Assembly (NCBI GenBank): GCA_037447655.1
Contig: JBBHKE010001687.1
Span: 259,901-323,900 of the forward strand
Direction: 5' to 3'
Origin: Zygnema cylindricum
Lineage: Eukaryota > Streptophyta > Zygnematophyceae > Zygnematales > Zygnemataceae
DNA length: 64,000 nucleotides
Shown here: piece after piece, positions 10,153 through 21,504 of the stretch
How positions within the stretch are numbered: the stretch's first letter is position 1
Layout: each line of letters opens with the position of its first letter
Notes under the pieces: generated by a model
What the model was told of the DNA's origin: nothing
What the model saw: only the letters and a program-made list of their open reading frames with translations
Database searches by the model: none
Translations under genes and position numbers: made by a program

Positions 10153-10950
10153 CTATTTCCCATGTAATTTGTCATAGGAGTATTTTCGGCTGAGCGAGAT
10201 GAAATGACTCGCCTTATCGCTATTAAAACATTTTCTGTATGTTTTTCTGTCCCAATTCTGATCTCTCTTCTCTTTGTTTCTATGCTTGCTAGAAGCGTTT
10301 GCAGTGCTTTTGGCAAAAGAATCACGGCTCGTCATGATTTTGGTGTTGAACTCGTCTTTGAGGAGCGCCTCAACAACCTTATTCCACTTCCATGAGTTTA
10401 CATCCTTTTGATCCAGCCAGGTGAGAATCGGTTTGTACTCCACTGGGAGGGAGGACATGAGAAGAGTAATTTTTGTGTCGTTAGGAAGGGTGAAACCGAC
10501 GGGGTCGGCTTCGACCAGCAGATTAGCATAATAGGAGGTATAAGCCTCCATCAACATTTCGTCTTGATAGATGGTTGTCATTATCGTCTTTCCCAACTTG
10601 ATGCGTGCTGTCATCCTTGAAAGCTTGTGAGTGGTTTCTAAGGATAACCATATCTCGGCTGATGTCTTGTGTCTCGTTACATTTCTCAGTTGGTTGTCTA
10701 CTAATTCCTTTATCAGAATGTTCTTGCCACGGATTTCTCTCACATCACAATCGCTGATTTTCTTTTTCTTTGCATTTGTTGGGTTTGCAGCATCTACAGC
10801 AGTTGGACGTGTCTCAATTCTTAGGACGATTGCAAGACAAATTCTCTCCTCTAGAGCGGCCTCCGCCCTACTCTTCCATAATTGATAGCTGGCGCCCTCG
10901 AACTAGTCTAGTGAGCCAGGTGGGCCCGTAACCTGATACGCGGGGTCGGC
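10153..10950 (-). pseudogene. copia gag, family A copy 1
   Basis: The N-terminus is readable at about 10945-10860 ('FEGASYQLWKSRAEAALEE') with an in-frame stop, then passes into a 196-codon open frame starting 'MREIRGKNILIKELVDNQ' at 10743. Conserved copia gag features include 'TSAEIWLSLETTHKLS', 'LGKTIMTTIYQDEMLMEAY' and 'LPVEYKPILTWL'. The zinc knuckle at about 10230 is degraded to 'CFNSDKASHFISLSRKY' (first Cys only). Gag assembles particles; this copy has lost RNA-binding cysteines. The adjoining protease begins about 60 bases downstream in another frame. Confidence 0.85.
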
Positions 10951-11233
10951 CCTTGCGAGCGACAAGGATAAATCTGAGCGACACAGACTTCCGACTCCGG
11001 AGCAGAATTACACAAGGCTCAGATAAATCAAGTGACCAGGCAGTTTGATCAGAATTTAGAGTGGGTAGAGATAGGACAAACACAGAGTAGCTTCAGACAG
11101 TTTTGTTACTTCCCATTATAAGAATAAAAGTACAATTGATGCAAGACAAATTCTGTACGGCGCCATCACTATTTTAAGCAGGGTGGACATCTTGTCTGTC
11201 TACTCACTTCTCATATTAGCTTCTGCTTTTCGG
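10951..11233. other. Leader/flank upstream of the family A copia copy
   Basis: No gene. By position this would be the 5' untranslated leader or LTR of the minus-strand copia element, but I cannot find the LTR boundary or primer-binding site. Confidence 0.35.
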
Positions 11234-11453
11234 TACACCGTCTATCGCTATTAGTGTTAACAATTTTTTCGCCTTTAAATATATTTTTTCTCCGTGCACA
11301 CTTGTCCAATTTAGACATGGTGACCGCCAATCGGAAGGTGAGAATCTTAGCTTTCAATTGCAACTATCAAATCCATAATTCGACCAGCGTGTATGGAGAA
11401 AATATGTTTTTAGTGACAAAAAAACATTAACACTAATAGCGATTCACGGTGTA
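11234..11453. mobile_element. Small TIR element (MITE), 220 bases
   Basis: Ends are inverted repeats of about 28 bases: the left starts TACACCGTCTATCGCTATTA and the right, reverse-complemented, TACACCGTGAATCGCTATTA, both running on into GTGTTAA. GCTTTT occurs just outside both ends (left separated by CGG), a possible target duplication. No coding capacity. Superfamily cannot be assigned from the ends alone. Confidence 0.65.
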
Positions 11454-11602
11454 GCTTTTGTTTTTGAGTCCTTAAAGCTAGTGTTGGGTATCAGGTAAAA
11501 TCATATCGCGATAATTTAAATTTTCGATATATCGAATATCGATTGGTCACAGGCCTCGATATGGTACGGAAAATCGTACCAAAAAGGTACAAAAAAGACG
11601 TA

Positions 11603-11661
11603 CCCCCCTCCCCCCCCACACTGAGGAGCGCCACGAGGAGAGGGGGGGGGGTGGGGGGAGG
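11603..11661. repeat. Facing C-run and G-run, hairpin-capable
   Basis: A C-tract interrupted once by T (11603-11617) is followed 24 bases later by a G-tract interrupted once by T (11642-11658). They are complementary and can form a GC stem. Preceded by ATCGAT-rich sequence (about 11495-11565) and 'tacggaaaatcgtacc'. No function recognised. Confidence 0.6.
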
Positions 11662-11689
11662 TTTGATTTTTTTTGACCTAGCGTCCACT

Positions 11690-11905
11690 TACTTGCGGCA
11701 AGAGCAAGACATCTAGGCTTCAGACTTCACTTCAAACAGAAAGTTATGTCTACCATTCGTTGTCCTTATGCAATTGTGACTCTATCGCGCATGAGTTTAA
11801 TCTTTCCGTTTTTTTGCGAGACTGGTGTGATGCCACTTTCCTCAACTTGAGGAATAGAATAGAGGTTTCTTTTGAAAGACCAAACATAAAAGAAGTTTTT
11901 CATGG
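11690..11905 (-). pseudogene. Fragment of family A copia (protease end to pre-integrase)
   Basis: The sequence parallels 9695-9880 of copy 1 base by base with many substitutions ('tctaccattcgtt', 'gcaattgtgac', 'cttgaggaatagaatagaggttt'). On minus it corresponds to the NLYS...AEGERMVDRTY segment. The fragment is isolated, out of frame and about 215 bases long. It may be debris from a second insertion or a duplicated piece of copy 1. Confidence 0.75.
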
Positions 11906-12000
11906 GTTTCGGTATTTAGCTCGATTTGGAAATTCATTGGTTTAACTATTTAGCCCGATTTCGAAATTCACGAGTTTCGGTATTAAGCCTAATTTTGAAG
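11900..12000 (+). repeat. Three imperfect tandem units (GGTTTCGGTATTTAG type)
   Basis: The unit 'gtttcggtatttagctcgatttggaaattcat' repeats about three times with changes and one shortened copy between 11903 and 11998 ('gtttaactatttagcccgatttcgaaattcac', 'gtttcggtattaagcctaattttgaag'). A similar 'ggtacttaaccaaatttcggg' appears again near 12312. Non-coding. Confidence 0.55.
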
Positions 12001-13540
12001 ACTTCCACTTTCCCATTTTGTTTATTTAGGGAATGGCCCCGACCTAGGACGTGGGTATTGAGGCGACCTGAATGCACCACTTTTGCATGAAAAAAGCCTT
12101 TGAACATCACAAAAACCCTTTTCACACCCCACTAATAACGACATCCACCATTCCATTTCGTTTGTTAGGGGCATGTCCCCCCACTTGCGACGGGGTTGAG
12201 GATCCCATCAGTGCAAATGATTCACTCTCCCTACTGATTACATGGCACGTACACGGGTGTCGGTACTTCGTCAAATTTCAGGTTCTTGGGAACCCTGCGT
12301 GCACAACCTTGGGTACTTAACCAAATTTCGGGTGCATCCTTCTAATGAGAAGGGGGAAACCTTTACTCTTATTTCTTCCTTAAAGAAGACGTTGAAACCT
12401 AATCAAATACTTATTGAGAGCAAGAATAAGACAATCGTGTGGACTTTTTCAAGACGACCTCAAATTCTCACTTTCACTTGAAGTATGCCGTCTTTAGCTC
12501 TTCCAATACCATGACTTTGGATTTAATTTTTTCTTATTTAATATGATCCTTGTCGCAAAAACCAAAGATTTCTCCTCCGCAAAGGTGTGGTATCGGGGAA
12601 GTGGTATAAAGGGGAAGGGGTAAGAGAGAGAGGGGGGATTGTTCCGAAATCTTTAAAACAAAAAATTGAATCTCAGGAGATTGTAGTTGCAAGGCTACTC
12701 TACTACTTACAATACCTCGATCCGTTTTAAGTTGTAAGCAAAGGATTTATCTCCCCAAACATTGGGAATTGGTTAAACAACGTCGCGACATATGCTCTCG
12801 GAGACGTACGAGGCAGCTCTATGTTTAGGTGGGTAGTTTCCCAGGGAGGTAAAAAGAGTCGCTTCTAGCATGGATTCTTCCTTACAAGCGTCAGACATAA
12901 TCTTACATATGGTAGCTTTGCACCACCAACTTTTCATTCAAGCATAATTAACAATTAGGTGAATCAGTTGTTCCTCTTGTATTAAGTTGAATTAATATTT
13001 CGACACCGGTTCATCAGTAGTGTAAAACTAACCTGCCTCATGACAGTCAAATTCAACGCATGTTCCCTATTGGTGGGTGAACAATCCAACACTTGGGGAA
13101 TTTTTCTTCACAATGATAAGAAATGCCAAATTTCAATGGCCTCCCTCTGGCTCCTTTGTGTGTGGACATTTGTGTGAGAGGCGACAACCAGATCACAATG
13201 CCAACTACTCCGAGGTCGTAGGGATTTGAGAAAGGTAGAGCGAGTGTGGAGGTGCAACCTTTATAACATAATAAACGACCTCAAATAGGCGAAAACGTTT
13301 TCTTCACTTCGGGCAAACGCTTACCAAGCTTGGGGCAAACGCTTTCCATTCACTTTTTCTTCTCTTCTCATTTCCTCCCACACGTTATAAAAATGGGTCT
13401 AATCGCAGCGGACCGCAAATTGACATGACTAAAAAAATACCAACACTTTTGTTGACTTTGCGCCTCAATAAGTGATAATTGGATATTTCTAACTTTTAAA
13501 AGGCGCCCTCTGGGCCCATAACTTGTAGTTCAAATTTAAC
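12001..13540. other. No recognised gene
   Basis: 1.5 kb with scattered short open frames lacking domain motifs. Mixed composition. I see nothing I can name except weak resemblance, on minus towards 13540, to decayed copia reverse transcriptase downstream of the block described next. Confidence 0.4.
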
Positions 13541-13559
13541 CATTTTAAGCTATTAAAAG

Positions 13560-13649
13560 TTTTTTTAAAAATATGCACATCCGACTCAATAAAAGATATC
13601 AGTCTATTTCAATATGTACAAAAAATTTCGCAATTTTGCAGGCCCATAT
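13560..13649 (-). pseudogene. copia reverse transcriptase, part split off by a solo LTR
   Basis: On minus, immediately left of the LTR, the frame reads 'KLRNFLYILK', matching the copia K-L-x-x-x-L-Y-G-L-K motif with Gly to Ile. It is the direct continuation of the RT fragment that ends at 16351 on the other side of the LTR: removing 13650-16350 plus one copy of the CATAT duplication joins the two at the correct place in the copia RT. Further left the similarity fades. Confidence 0.6.
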
Positions 13650-14019
13650 TGTTAGGATGGCAATATGAGATTTAAATGTCACTCTGGGTTGGTTTTCAGT
13701 GTAGGTGGGTTTTGTTGCGTGTCACGTTGCACATTTAATTTTGTTGCGTTTCTTTGTTACTTTTAAATTCGTTTATATTTTTTCTGAGTGTGAACGGTTT
13801 GTTTCATTCCGTTTGTGTTTTCGTATAGGGCTTTTAGTACTTTAGGTTTGCGCGTAGTGCATCTAGCAGCTTTGTTTCGTGTAGATTACGTTGTACTTAA
13901 AGCATTGTACTTTAAGATATTTCGTTTCGATATGTTTCAATTTGCGTCGTACGATAATTTGCGTCCAAGTACATGTGACGCTTCTAGAATTTGATTTCTA
14001 AATTTAATATGGTGACTAA

Positions 14020-14731
14020 GGGTAATATTCCATTAGGCGGTCCTAGTTTTTGTACGGAAAATTCTACTGACAGCGTTTACTGGAAGTCCGCTCCATTGTG
14101 TCGGGCCAGTAAAAATCCTTTCGAAATTATGATAGGTGGCACGTAGTTAGTGTTCACATTTTGAAAATCTAAAAATATTTTTCAAACGGAAAATCTAAAC
14201 GATAATATACCAGCAGAGTTGGTTAATGATTTGTACGAAAAGTTTGCGGCCAAATTTTAACTTTGAAAATGGAAATCAAAATTTCGAAACAGAATGGCAA
14301 AAAGACGTAGCATACTTTGAAGGTCGCTTGATGTGAGAATTAGCGTGCGATGATACTTTTGGTTGAAGTGTATTCAACGTGGCAGGCGGCACATGGCTTG
14401 TACGACGTGCACACGTGTGATCGCTTGTTCAAAGTAGATATGTTTTTTCTTTTTCACGTGTACCAATGGTAATCATCCAGTGGGCCCCAACACTCCTCGC
14501 GAGGAGAGTTGTGGCCCACTGGATGATGTGCGCGATTGCTTCGCGTATCTCAAAAAATGAAACATCCAACGGTCAAGAATTATGCCTACATCATTGGAGC
14601 TTCCCGACAGCTTTCCATAACGATATTTCGTCTGACAAAAAAAAGATTATGGTACGGCTTTGTACGACACTGTACGAAAACGTACGGCGTCCAGTAACGA
14701 TCCCCACTTTTCGTCTAATGGAATGTTACCC
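14020..14731. mobile_element. TIR element 1 (712 bases) with internal long palindrome
   Basis: Terminal inverted repeats: GGGTAATATTCCATTAG at left, GGGTAACATTCCATTAG at right when reverse-complemented (one mismatch in 17). Left flank TAA, right flank TGA. G-rich 5' ends starting GGG with 3-base T-N-A flanks resemble PIF/Harbinger-type elements; this is inference. No transposase frame, so non-autonomous. It lies back to back with TIR element 2, separated by only TGA, and together they interrupt the solo LTR, whose sequence resumes after TAA at 16107. Confidence 0.75.
14472..14527. repeat. 56-base near-perfect palindrome inside TIR element 1
   Basis: Arms of 28 bases with only two mismatches and no loop: begins ATCATCCAGTGGGCC, centre CTCCTCGCGAGGAG, ends GGCCCACTGGATGAT. 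Such a sequence could form a cruciform or, as RNA, a stable hairpin. A second, similar palindrome lies in TIR element 2. Confidence 0.9.
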
Positions 14732-14734
14732 TGA

Positions 14735-16106
14735 GGGTATGTTTACATCAGACGAAAAGTGAGATTTAAAACATAATTTTGTATTGCAGCGATACCAGCT
14801 ATATTTTTTGAGTCAAAAACAACATTACAAAAATAACGGTGCGGCCCCATGTGGCTAAGTTCCGGTTTTTTTCTGTCGTTTTCTTTTCAAACCTAGCGCC
14901 GTACTGCTTAAGCTGCGACTGTACGAAGAAATCACAAATTTGTATAGTACAATTTGCGTCATTTTCTAACTTGGATGTACGAAAATTTGTCGTCTTGCGT
15001 TTTTTCGACCCACTGTCACGTCATCGTCAAACTTATCATAAAACACATCGTCAATGTGTTTTAAGCTAAGTAAAACCCGTTTACACCAATAGGAAAATAG
15101 TTTTTCATGTGTGAAAATTTTTCAAAATTTTTTGACGAAAAAAAAAGTACAGTGTTGTTTGGTTTTGCCTGGTGGTACCTTGTACGGTTTTTTTTTGCAG
15201 GGGTCTCCGTGCGAAGGTGAAAATCTGCGAAGTCATGGCGGCCGGACAGGCGAGGTTTACTCAAAGGCATTTCGTACAGCCACGGCTGCAAGGCTGTACG
15301 TCGACGATGTCACGCAAAGACATGCGACATACCAAATCGTTTCAAAAATTACGATGTGTCTTGCGACGCTTCAAAAAGTTTCGAAAAAATACGGTGCGGC
15401 AAAGACAAATTGTATAATGTGACAGCCGTCATGGGTATTGTTGACTTATACAGTCGTCACAAACTTAAGTAACAATCTCAAGAGAATGCATAGAGACACT
15501 TGAAATCCGGGTCCGCCGGATCCGCGCTAATATTCAAAGTAAGTACGCTAAGTTACAACTATATGGGGTCGTACCCTAAGATTACGATTCTCCAAGTATC
15601 CGGGAGAAGACGTCGACCGTCTGATTACATTTTGGTCTTCATCTGCGAAGTAAAAAATCGCTCTATACGCCTCTGTATTGGAGAACCCATCTCGCGGAGG
15701 TGGGTTCACCAATACAGAACCAGTCAATTCGCTACACCTAGACGATAGACACGTGCGTCGATGAAAAATGAAAATTTTCACACGCCCCCAAAGTCAAGTG
15801 CCTTCGGACAAGGTGACCGTAAAATCTTCGCCGAAAAGAAATACGGTTTTTTCAGAGTGAAGGAGATCTCTGAGGTACATTGACGCGGTACACTTGTGAA
15901 GTACATGTACATAATAAGTAAGTAAGGATTTACATACGAAAATGGTCGGTTTCCAAATCTTTGACGATTTTAGAGATTTGATTGTCGAATCAGAGCACGT
16001 ATGTAAAAAATTATTTACAGACGATACGTAATGTAACCGAAGCCTCTGTAATACATAACTTTTAGTGTCCGTACTATTACAGAGTTCTCCTGATGTAACC
16101 ATACCC
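14735..16106. mobile_element. TIR element 2 (1372 bases)
   Basis: Ends GGGTATGTTTACATCAG and, reverse-complemented, GGGTATGGTTACATCAG (one mismatch in 17). Flanks TGA (left) and TAA (right). Its left subterminal bases ACGAAAAGTG also occur at the right end of TIR element 1, so the two are related. Several short frames exist (for example 15172-15417) but show no transposase signature. Non-autonomous, probably the same superfamily as element 1. Confidence 0.75.
15673..15717. repeat. 45-base palindrome inside TIR element 2
   Basis: Arms of 22 bases around C15695 with two mismatches: CTGTATTGG...GAACCCA...CTC pairs with GAG...TGGGTTC...CCAATACAG. The centre CTCGCGGAG resembles the centre of the palindrome in element 1. 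Confidence 0.88.
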
Positions 16107-16355
16107 TAAGTTAAAATGCCAGCTAGGGAGGGAATTACTTACAACTAAGAAGATATCAATGTAGAACTAATGTATGAGAATTTATGTGAGTTTTCCCCTT
16201 CTGAATTATGTTATGTCTCTAACTAATGTTCATGAGAAATCAATGTGTGTATTGTGAGTTGGTTGATATTTGATTTGAGATTAAATTCGCTTCCGCATTG
16301 TATAATTTGCTATTTTTTCCGTGCATTCCGATTGTGTTTCGATCCTTTCACATAT

Positions 16356-17100
16356 TTTTCTTCTTCCCAAAAAGCTCTTTTGGACACCTTCATATACACT
16401 TCCTCATTCAAATCTTCACTTAAGCTGGCACTTTCCACGTGCATTTGATGAATATGTTTGTTACCAGGTGCAGAAATAGCTTTGATCTTTCTTAATGAAT
16501 CAAAATTTACTGCACGTGCATATTTTTCCGTGTAATCAAATCCGTCAATCTGTTGAAAGCCCTTACGCTCTAACCTGGCATTATTTTTCACAATTTCTCT
16601 CGAAGTACCAGCATTTTTTTTAAAACCAGCTTTACGCAATGGCCTTTTTCCCTTCAGGTGAGCTTACCTCCCCAAATGTACGATTGTCAACTATTGATTA
16701 AAGGTTTTTTTTCCATGTTGGTGGCCATTTCGCATGATTTACAAGCTTTCGCGTAGGATTGTGAATTGTTTGGCCAGCTAAAGGCGACGAAGTACTAATT
16801 GTGCTTTAATGTTCTTCTTCTACATTTGGAAATTCGTCCTGTTGACTAGAACAATTTTAGCATTTATTGGACTTGCTCCTCATCTACACTCCATTCATAG
16901 AGATCAGAATTGTTGACAATGATAAATTTCCCTATTCAAATTCGCTCCTTTCTCCACTTCTCATTGTCCATTCCTCCATTCAGATCTCTATCGCTTCGAT
17001 ACGGATTCGGATCTCCAAAACAGTGAGATTTCCCCTTGCGGTTTGATTCGGAAATCTTTTGATTTACAGGGCAAAAAAGTCCGTCAGCTAATTTTTGAAG
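16356..17100 (-). pseudogene. copia linker and reverse transcriptase N-terminal part
   Basis: On minus the clear part (16639-16356) contains 'NARLERKGFQQIDGFDYTEK', 'FDSLRKIKAISAPGN', 'HIHQMHVESASL' (the usual Q-M-D-V, here Asp to His) and 'LNEEVYMKVSKRAFW'. These are the ordered copia RT motifs K-A-R-L-V-x-K-G-F, S-L-R, Q-M-D-V, E-E-V-Y-M. Upstream (about 17000-16660) degraded sequence resembles the acidic IN-RT linker. The catalytic Asp is lost and stops are frequent. The 3' part was displaced to 13649 and below by the solo LTR. Confidence 0.88.
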
Positions 17101-17759
17101 GCGGTCTTCAACCATGGCATTCTTCTCTTTTTTCCCTCTTCTTTTATAACAAATGGATGGGGTGGGAGTGACGCCTCAAAGGCCGCCCCTCTAAAAATAA
17201 AGGCACTGCCACTAGGTTCCGGATTCGGTGAAAAATGACTGTTCTGGCAGATCCAGATCAGGTGGAGGAGTAAAAAAAGGAAATGGAGTCCATACGGGTT
17301 TCTTAATCTTTTCTCCCATGGAAACCAAGCTAACCCACCTTTCATTACTCAACGAAACACACAAGGCTTCGATGCAACTTGATGGGTCGATAGACATACA
17401 ACTACAACGCAAAAGCAAGTGGAAGCAATAATAAAGAACAAACATAAGAGAGAGTACTCCATAGAAGAAAATATATTCCACGGAAGTATGTTTTACAGAA
17501 AATATTAACTTTCGGCTCTCTCTCCACTCCTTTTAAAAACACAAAACACTGCTCTACCAACAGGACTCCTACACGCAAAAAGCTAGCGCCTACCCCACGT
17601 CTCCAACAACGGAAACAAAAAGTAATACAAGTATAATCAAAATAGCAATGACCGAAAAATAGACCGAAACGTCACAAGACCAGAAACTGAAACACAAATT
17701 AAACCGGAATCGAACAAGACCGCCACCTAATAAAATTGCTAGATCGCAGGATGCCTGAT
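17101..17759. other. Intergenic, no gene recognised
   Basis: No convincing coding sequence. It separates the old copia RT from the 3' end of LRR gene copy 1. Its right end (from about 17700) would contain the 3' untranslated part of the LRR transcript; homology with copy 2 begins near 17790, inside the last exon. Confidence 0.4.
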
Positions 17760-20700
17760 TCAACAATTGAACCTTTCATAGCAAAATTCGTCGCACTCCT
17801 CAACCGTTCGTTGGGTCTGCACGGTTTCGCACACTTTCGTTGTGTTTTGGGAAAATATACAGTTCTTTGAAATGTTCGTGCAGAACGGTTTTCCTTTACG
17901 GGTGACTTTGATCGGGCCCGAAAAATAGTTGTCCATGATGACTACTCCCAAAGTGGACGAGAAATCCGCATCGATGACTAAGGATCCCGTGAAATAGTTA
18001 TTAAATATAAATCTGGAAAACAGATTGGAAAAATTGAGCAACTTTAGACTGTTAATAAAATTAGTGTGGGTTTCATTGACAAATTTAATATAAAATAAAT
18101 CATTAGGGGGGAAAGTAACTCACACACTTGTCTTAACAATAAATATGGAGATGCGCATGACATTCAAGCTTTTAAGGACGAAAATCCGCCATTCACGCTA
18201 ATATTTGTGTTAGTTATGTTGCCAAGCTTAACACTCTGAAATATTAGGGCAATTTTTGTGGAGACGACATGTAAGTCAATCTAGCGTTAAGCTCCACCTG
18301 TCACAATAATCAGTGTATAACTAATGCAATCAATCGATTCGGAATGTTGGGTCAATTCTCACGGATTATATAAATGTATCATTCCATCTTTCATTTCCAA
18401 AAATCACAATAATTATTGTGGACAGGTGAAATAACGCTTAGGACAAAATGAGTAAACAAAAAACGACCTTTGGGGTACAATTTTCGTATGATTCTTTCCA
18501 GGTTCGTTGTTTAACAAATGACTTTGCCATCTAACACCAGTTTGGTATTACTGACACGGTTATTCGGGACTTTAGGGTTTATAAGGGCTTGCGAAGAGTC
18601 GTTTTAGATTTTTCAGAGGTTGTTCATCATTTTGATCTTGAAAACAAAAAGTAAACAACATAAGATCATACGACGAAATTTTTGAGCATGAATTCAAAAC
18701 TCACAATTGCTGTAAAGATTTCAGGTTTTTGATTGAGGTCGGAATCCGATCCTCAAAGCTGTTGTACTGCAACCTCCTGCAAATATACCATGAAATGTTT
18801 TCCTTAAAAACTCATATTTGCATTATGTTTACAAATATAAATATTGTCATAAGATGTTATTGAACACAAGCACTAAAATTTTTACATCGTATTTGAAAGA
18901 CATAGAAGAATATTTTTGTATGTTTATCCAACAACAGGGTAAGAACCTGCCGACAACAAATCACAACATTTAAATCGCAAAGAAGATGAATTTAGCCAGA
19001 AAAATGAAAGACAGAAAAGGTCTTACAAAGATGTGAGTTTGGTGAGTTCTCCGATGGAATTTGGAATGGTTCCATTGAATTTATTGTATGCCAAAGACCT
19101 GGAAATAATAATAAAACTAATGTTAAGTGATGATACTCATAAAAGCCCCATGTTTTAAATAGAAAGAAATTAAATAGACAGATAAATGAAAAAACAAGAG
19201 AGAGACAGAGAGAACAAAACAAGCGAACGAAATGCTTAAATTTCACGTGTGTACTTTGAAAGAAATGAAGTAGTGCAGATTTTTTTATTTCTCTTTTTTC
19301 CATATTCGTTTACTATTTTTTGCCGTCCTATCGTTTCTAATCCTTCTTGAATGAGAATAAGTTAGAAATTCATGGGTGCCCCGAAATTCAAAACCATTCA
19401 AGTTAATGAATAAATAAATACAAAATCTAGTTTCGATTAGCATAAGTTTGTGGACAAGATTATATTTACAAATAATATGCATATACTTATGCATGCAAAA
19501 AAAAAAAACTGATAGAATATTCATAAGCAAACCTGGTATACATTGTCGTTATCTAAAGGGACTAATGAAATCGTTGCTATTCTAATTCCACAATCCTTGA
19601 TTCTACTAAAAATGTGCATTAAACTCACAGTTGTTTCAAACGGTGCAATTTTCCGATGCCGATTGGAATCGGACCTCCAAGGGAACCTTCTTGTTCCGAA
19701 ACATCTCTGAAATTTTACAGATGAAATCGAATTACAACTTAGATATTTACGATAAATTTCGATAGTAGATGCGTTAAATTACAAATCATGCGGAGGAGAT
19801 TTTCAATGTTCTATTGGTTTTCGTTTCAGCTTTTCGTGTGAAACGGATTTTGTTTGAGAAAAATTAAAGGTTCAATTGTCTCAATAACGATTCGCGGCCC
19901 ATCCTTTATCATATTCTGTGTTGAAAAACATTACCGATGTAGTCTTCCTGATTGTTTTCCAAACTTAAAGCAAAAAATTACGAAAACAGATAGACTAAAA
20001 AAATCGCACTAATGGGAATTTCCAGACAACTGAAAAACTGATTTTTTGTTCTATTTTTTCATTTTCTCAATTAATCATTTTGCTTTTGCAAATCACACTA
20101 CTCTTCAGTCAAACATTTCTAACACAACTGAATCTATTAAGAAAATTAAAAATATATCAAACCCGTAAAAAGAAAATCTCTTACAAGATTTCGAGGTATT
20201 GTAAGTTGACAATAGTGTCGGGAAGAACTCCGTGAAGACGGTTGAGCGGAATAACCCTTTGTTTTTAATAAGAAAAAAAAGGAAAAAATGGTAACATTTA
20301 ATAAACAAAAGAAGAAAAATGAATTCAAGGATTCTTTGCTTTTACAAATTTGAGAAGAAACTTAAAAAAAAAACATTTTAAAATATTTTTCAATGAAGTT
20401 TGAACGTGTACGACGCATGAAAGCCGCCATATGGCAAAAAAACAAAACTGAAAATACTAATTTTAAGTATATGTAGTGAAAAGGGGAAAATCTTCATTAA
20501 AATTTGACATACCTGAGAAAAAGCACAAACAAATCTATAAATTGCGTCGTAGCAATGTCAAATTACATTGCTCAAATTGCATAAATACCCAAACTATTGA
20601 CATCATTGATTTAAATACTGGCAAAATAAAGATAAAACTGAGAAAGAATTTCACATACAAGGTTTTCAAAAAAGTAATATTTCCAATTGCTTCCGAAATT

Positions 20701-21447
20701 GTTCCCGGAAGATCCTGCAAGATTAACGTTCTACAAAAAAGAAAAGAAAAATAAAAAACCGAGGGTGATAAAACACTTTTATTGGGTGAAATTATTCATA
20801 GATAAATTTCAAGAAAAATTCTTTTGATTTCGAATCAAGCAATCACGATAGTCATATAATTTTTTTTTCTAGCCTAAAATGTTTCTACACAAATGCAACC
20901 AAAATTTTGACATTTCGGAAAATTCCCATGCATAGTGTTCCAAGGTTAATCGAAGAAAAAATCAATTAAAAAAACATAGAACTCATCAAGTCTCAATTAT
21001 CGACCGGTAAAAGGTCCTAATTTTAAAAAATTCCATTTCAAATTCTAATACCATTTTCTACTTTAATTCGCACCCAACTTTCCATAAGATATTAACGAAG
21101 CCAAAAGGTCGGCGAACGGGAAAAAAAAAATAAAATTAAAAATGAAAACGAATTCTCACATGTTTACTACTCGTCCTTTGGAATTACAAGAAACTCCGAA
21201 CCATTTTGAACAATTCCCATTTGATAAATACCAAGATTTCAACAAATTGGGTTTGGAGACCGGAATTCCAAATCCCTCCTTCACCTTAATTAGAGCCACT
21301 CCTGCACTCGAAGAAAAAAGAGAAAGGAGAGGGGAAAGGGGAGTGAGGGAGAGGGGAGATGAAGGACATTAGAGTGAGAGCCGAAGAGGGTGAGAAGAGG
21401 TAAGAGATTGAGGGAGAGGACTAAATGGGGGAGAATGTGTGTGAGAA

Positions 21448-21504
<57 letters not shown>

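Larger units (their letters stand above)
8790..10950 (-). mobile_element. Ty1/copia element, family A copy 1, truncated after integrase
   Basis: On minus the order is gag (10950-10150), protease (10093-9890), GAG-pre-integrase and integrase (9877-8790). Reverse transcriptase and RNase H are missing; sequence similarity stops at 8790 against short repeats. PR-IN-(RT) order defines Ty1/copia. The same family occurs at 24.3-26.5, 28.95-30.14 and 32.2-33.3 kb, with fragments at 11.7 and probably 52.1 kb. No LTR could be defined. Confidence 0.9.
13650..16350 (+). mobile_element. Solo LTR (about 0.6 kb) interrupted by two TIR elements
   Basis: Starts TGTTAGGATGG and ends ...CCTTTCA with CATAT on both sides (13645-13649 and 16351-16355), a perfect 5-base target duplication. 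Its two parts (13650-14019 and 16110-16350) resemble the uninterrupted solo LTR at 30599-31293: same start TGTTAGG, 'gtaccatatttacgtctaagtacat'-like block before the interruption, 'cgcttccgcattg' and 'gtgcattccgattg' near the end. It carries no internal element sequence, so it is a recombination product. It sits inside an older copia RT. Confidence 0.85.

Noticed and set aside
14466-14762. 98-codon plus frame across the long palindrome
   Set aside because: It overlaps the palindrome and both TIRs of the two small elements; no domain.
15172-15422. 81- and 103-codon frames in TIR element 2 as transposase
   Set aside because: No catalytic DDE pattern or recognised domain; they overlap in two frames, which suggests chance.
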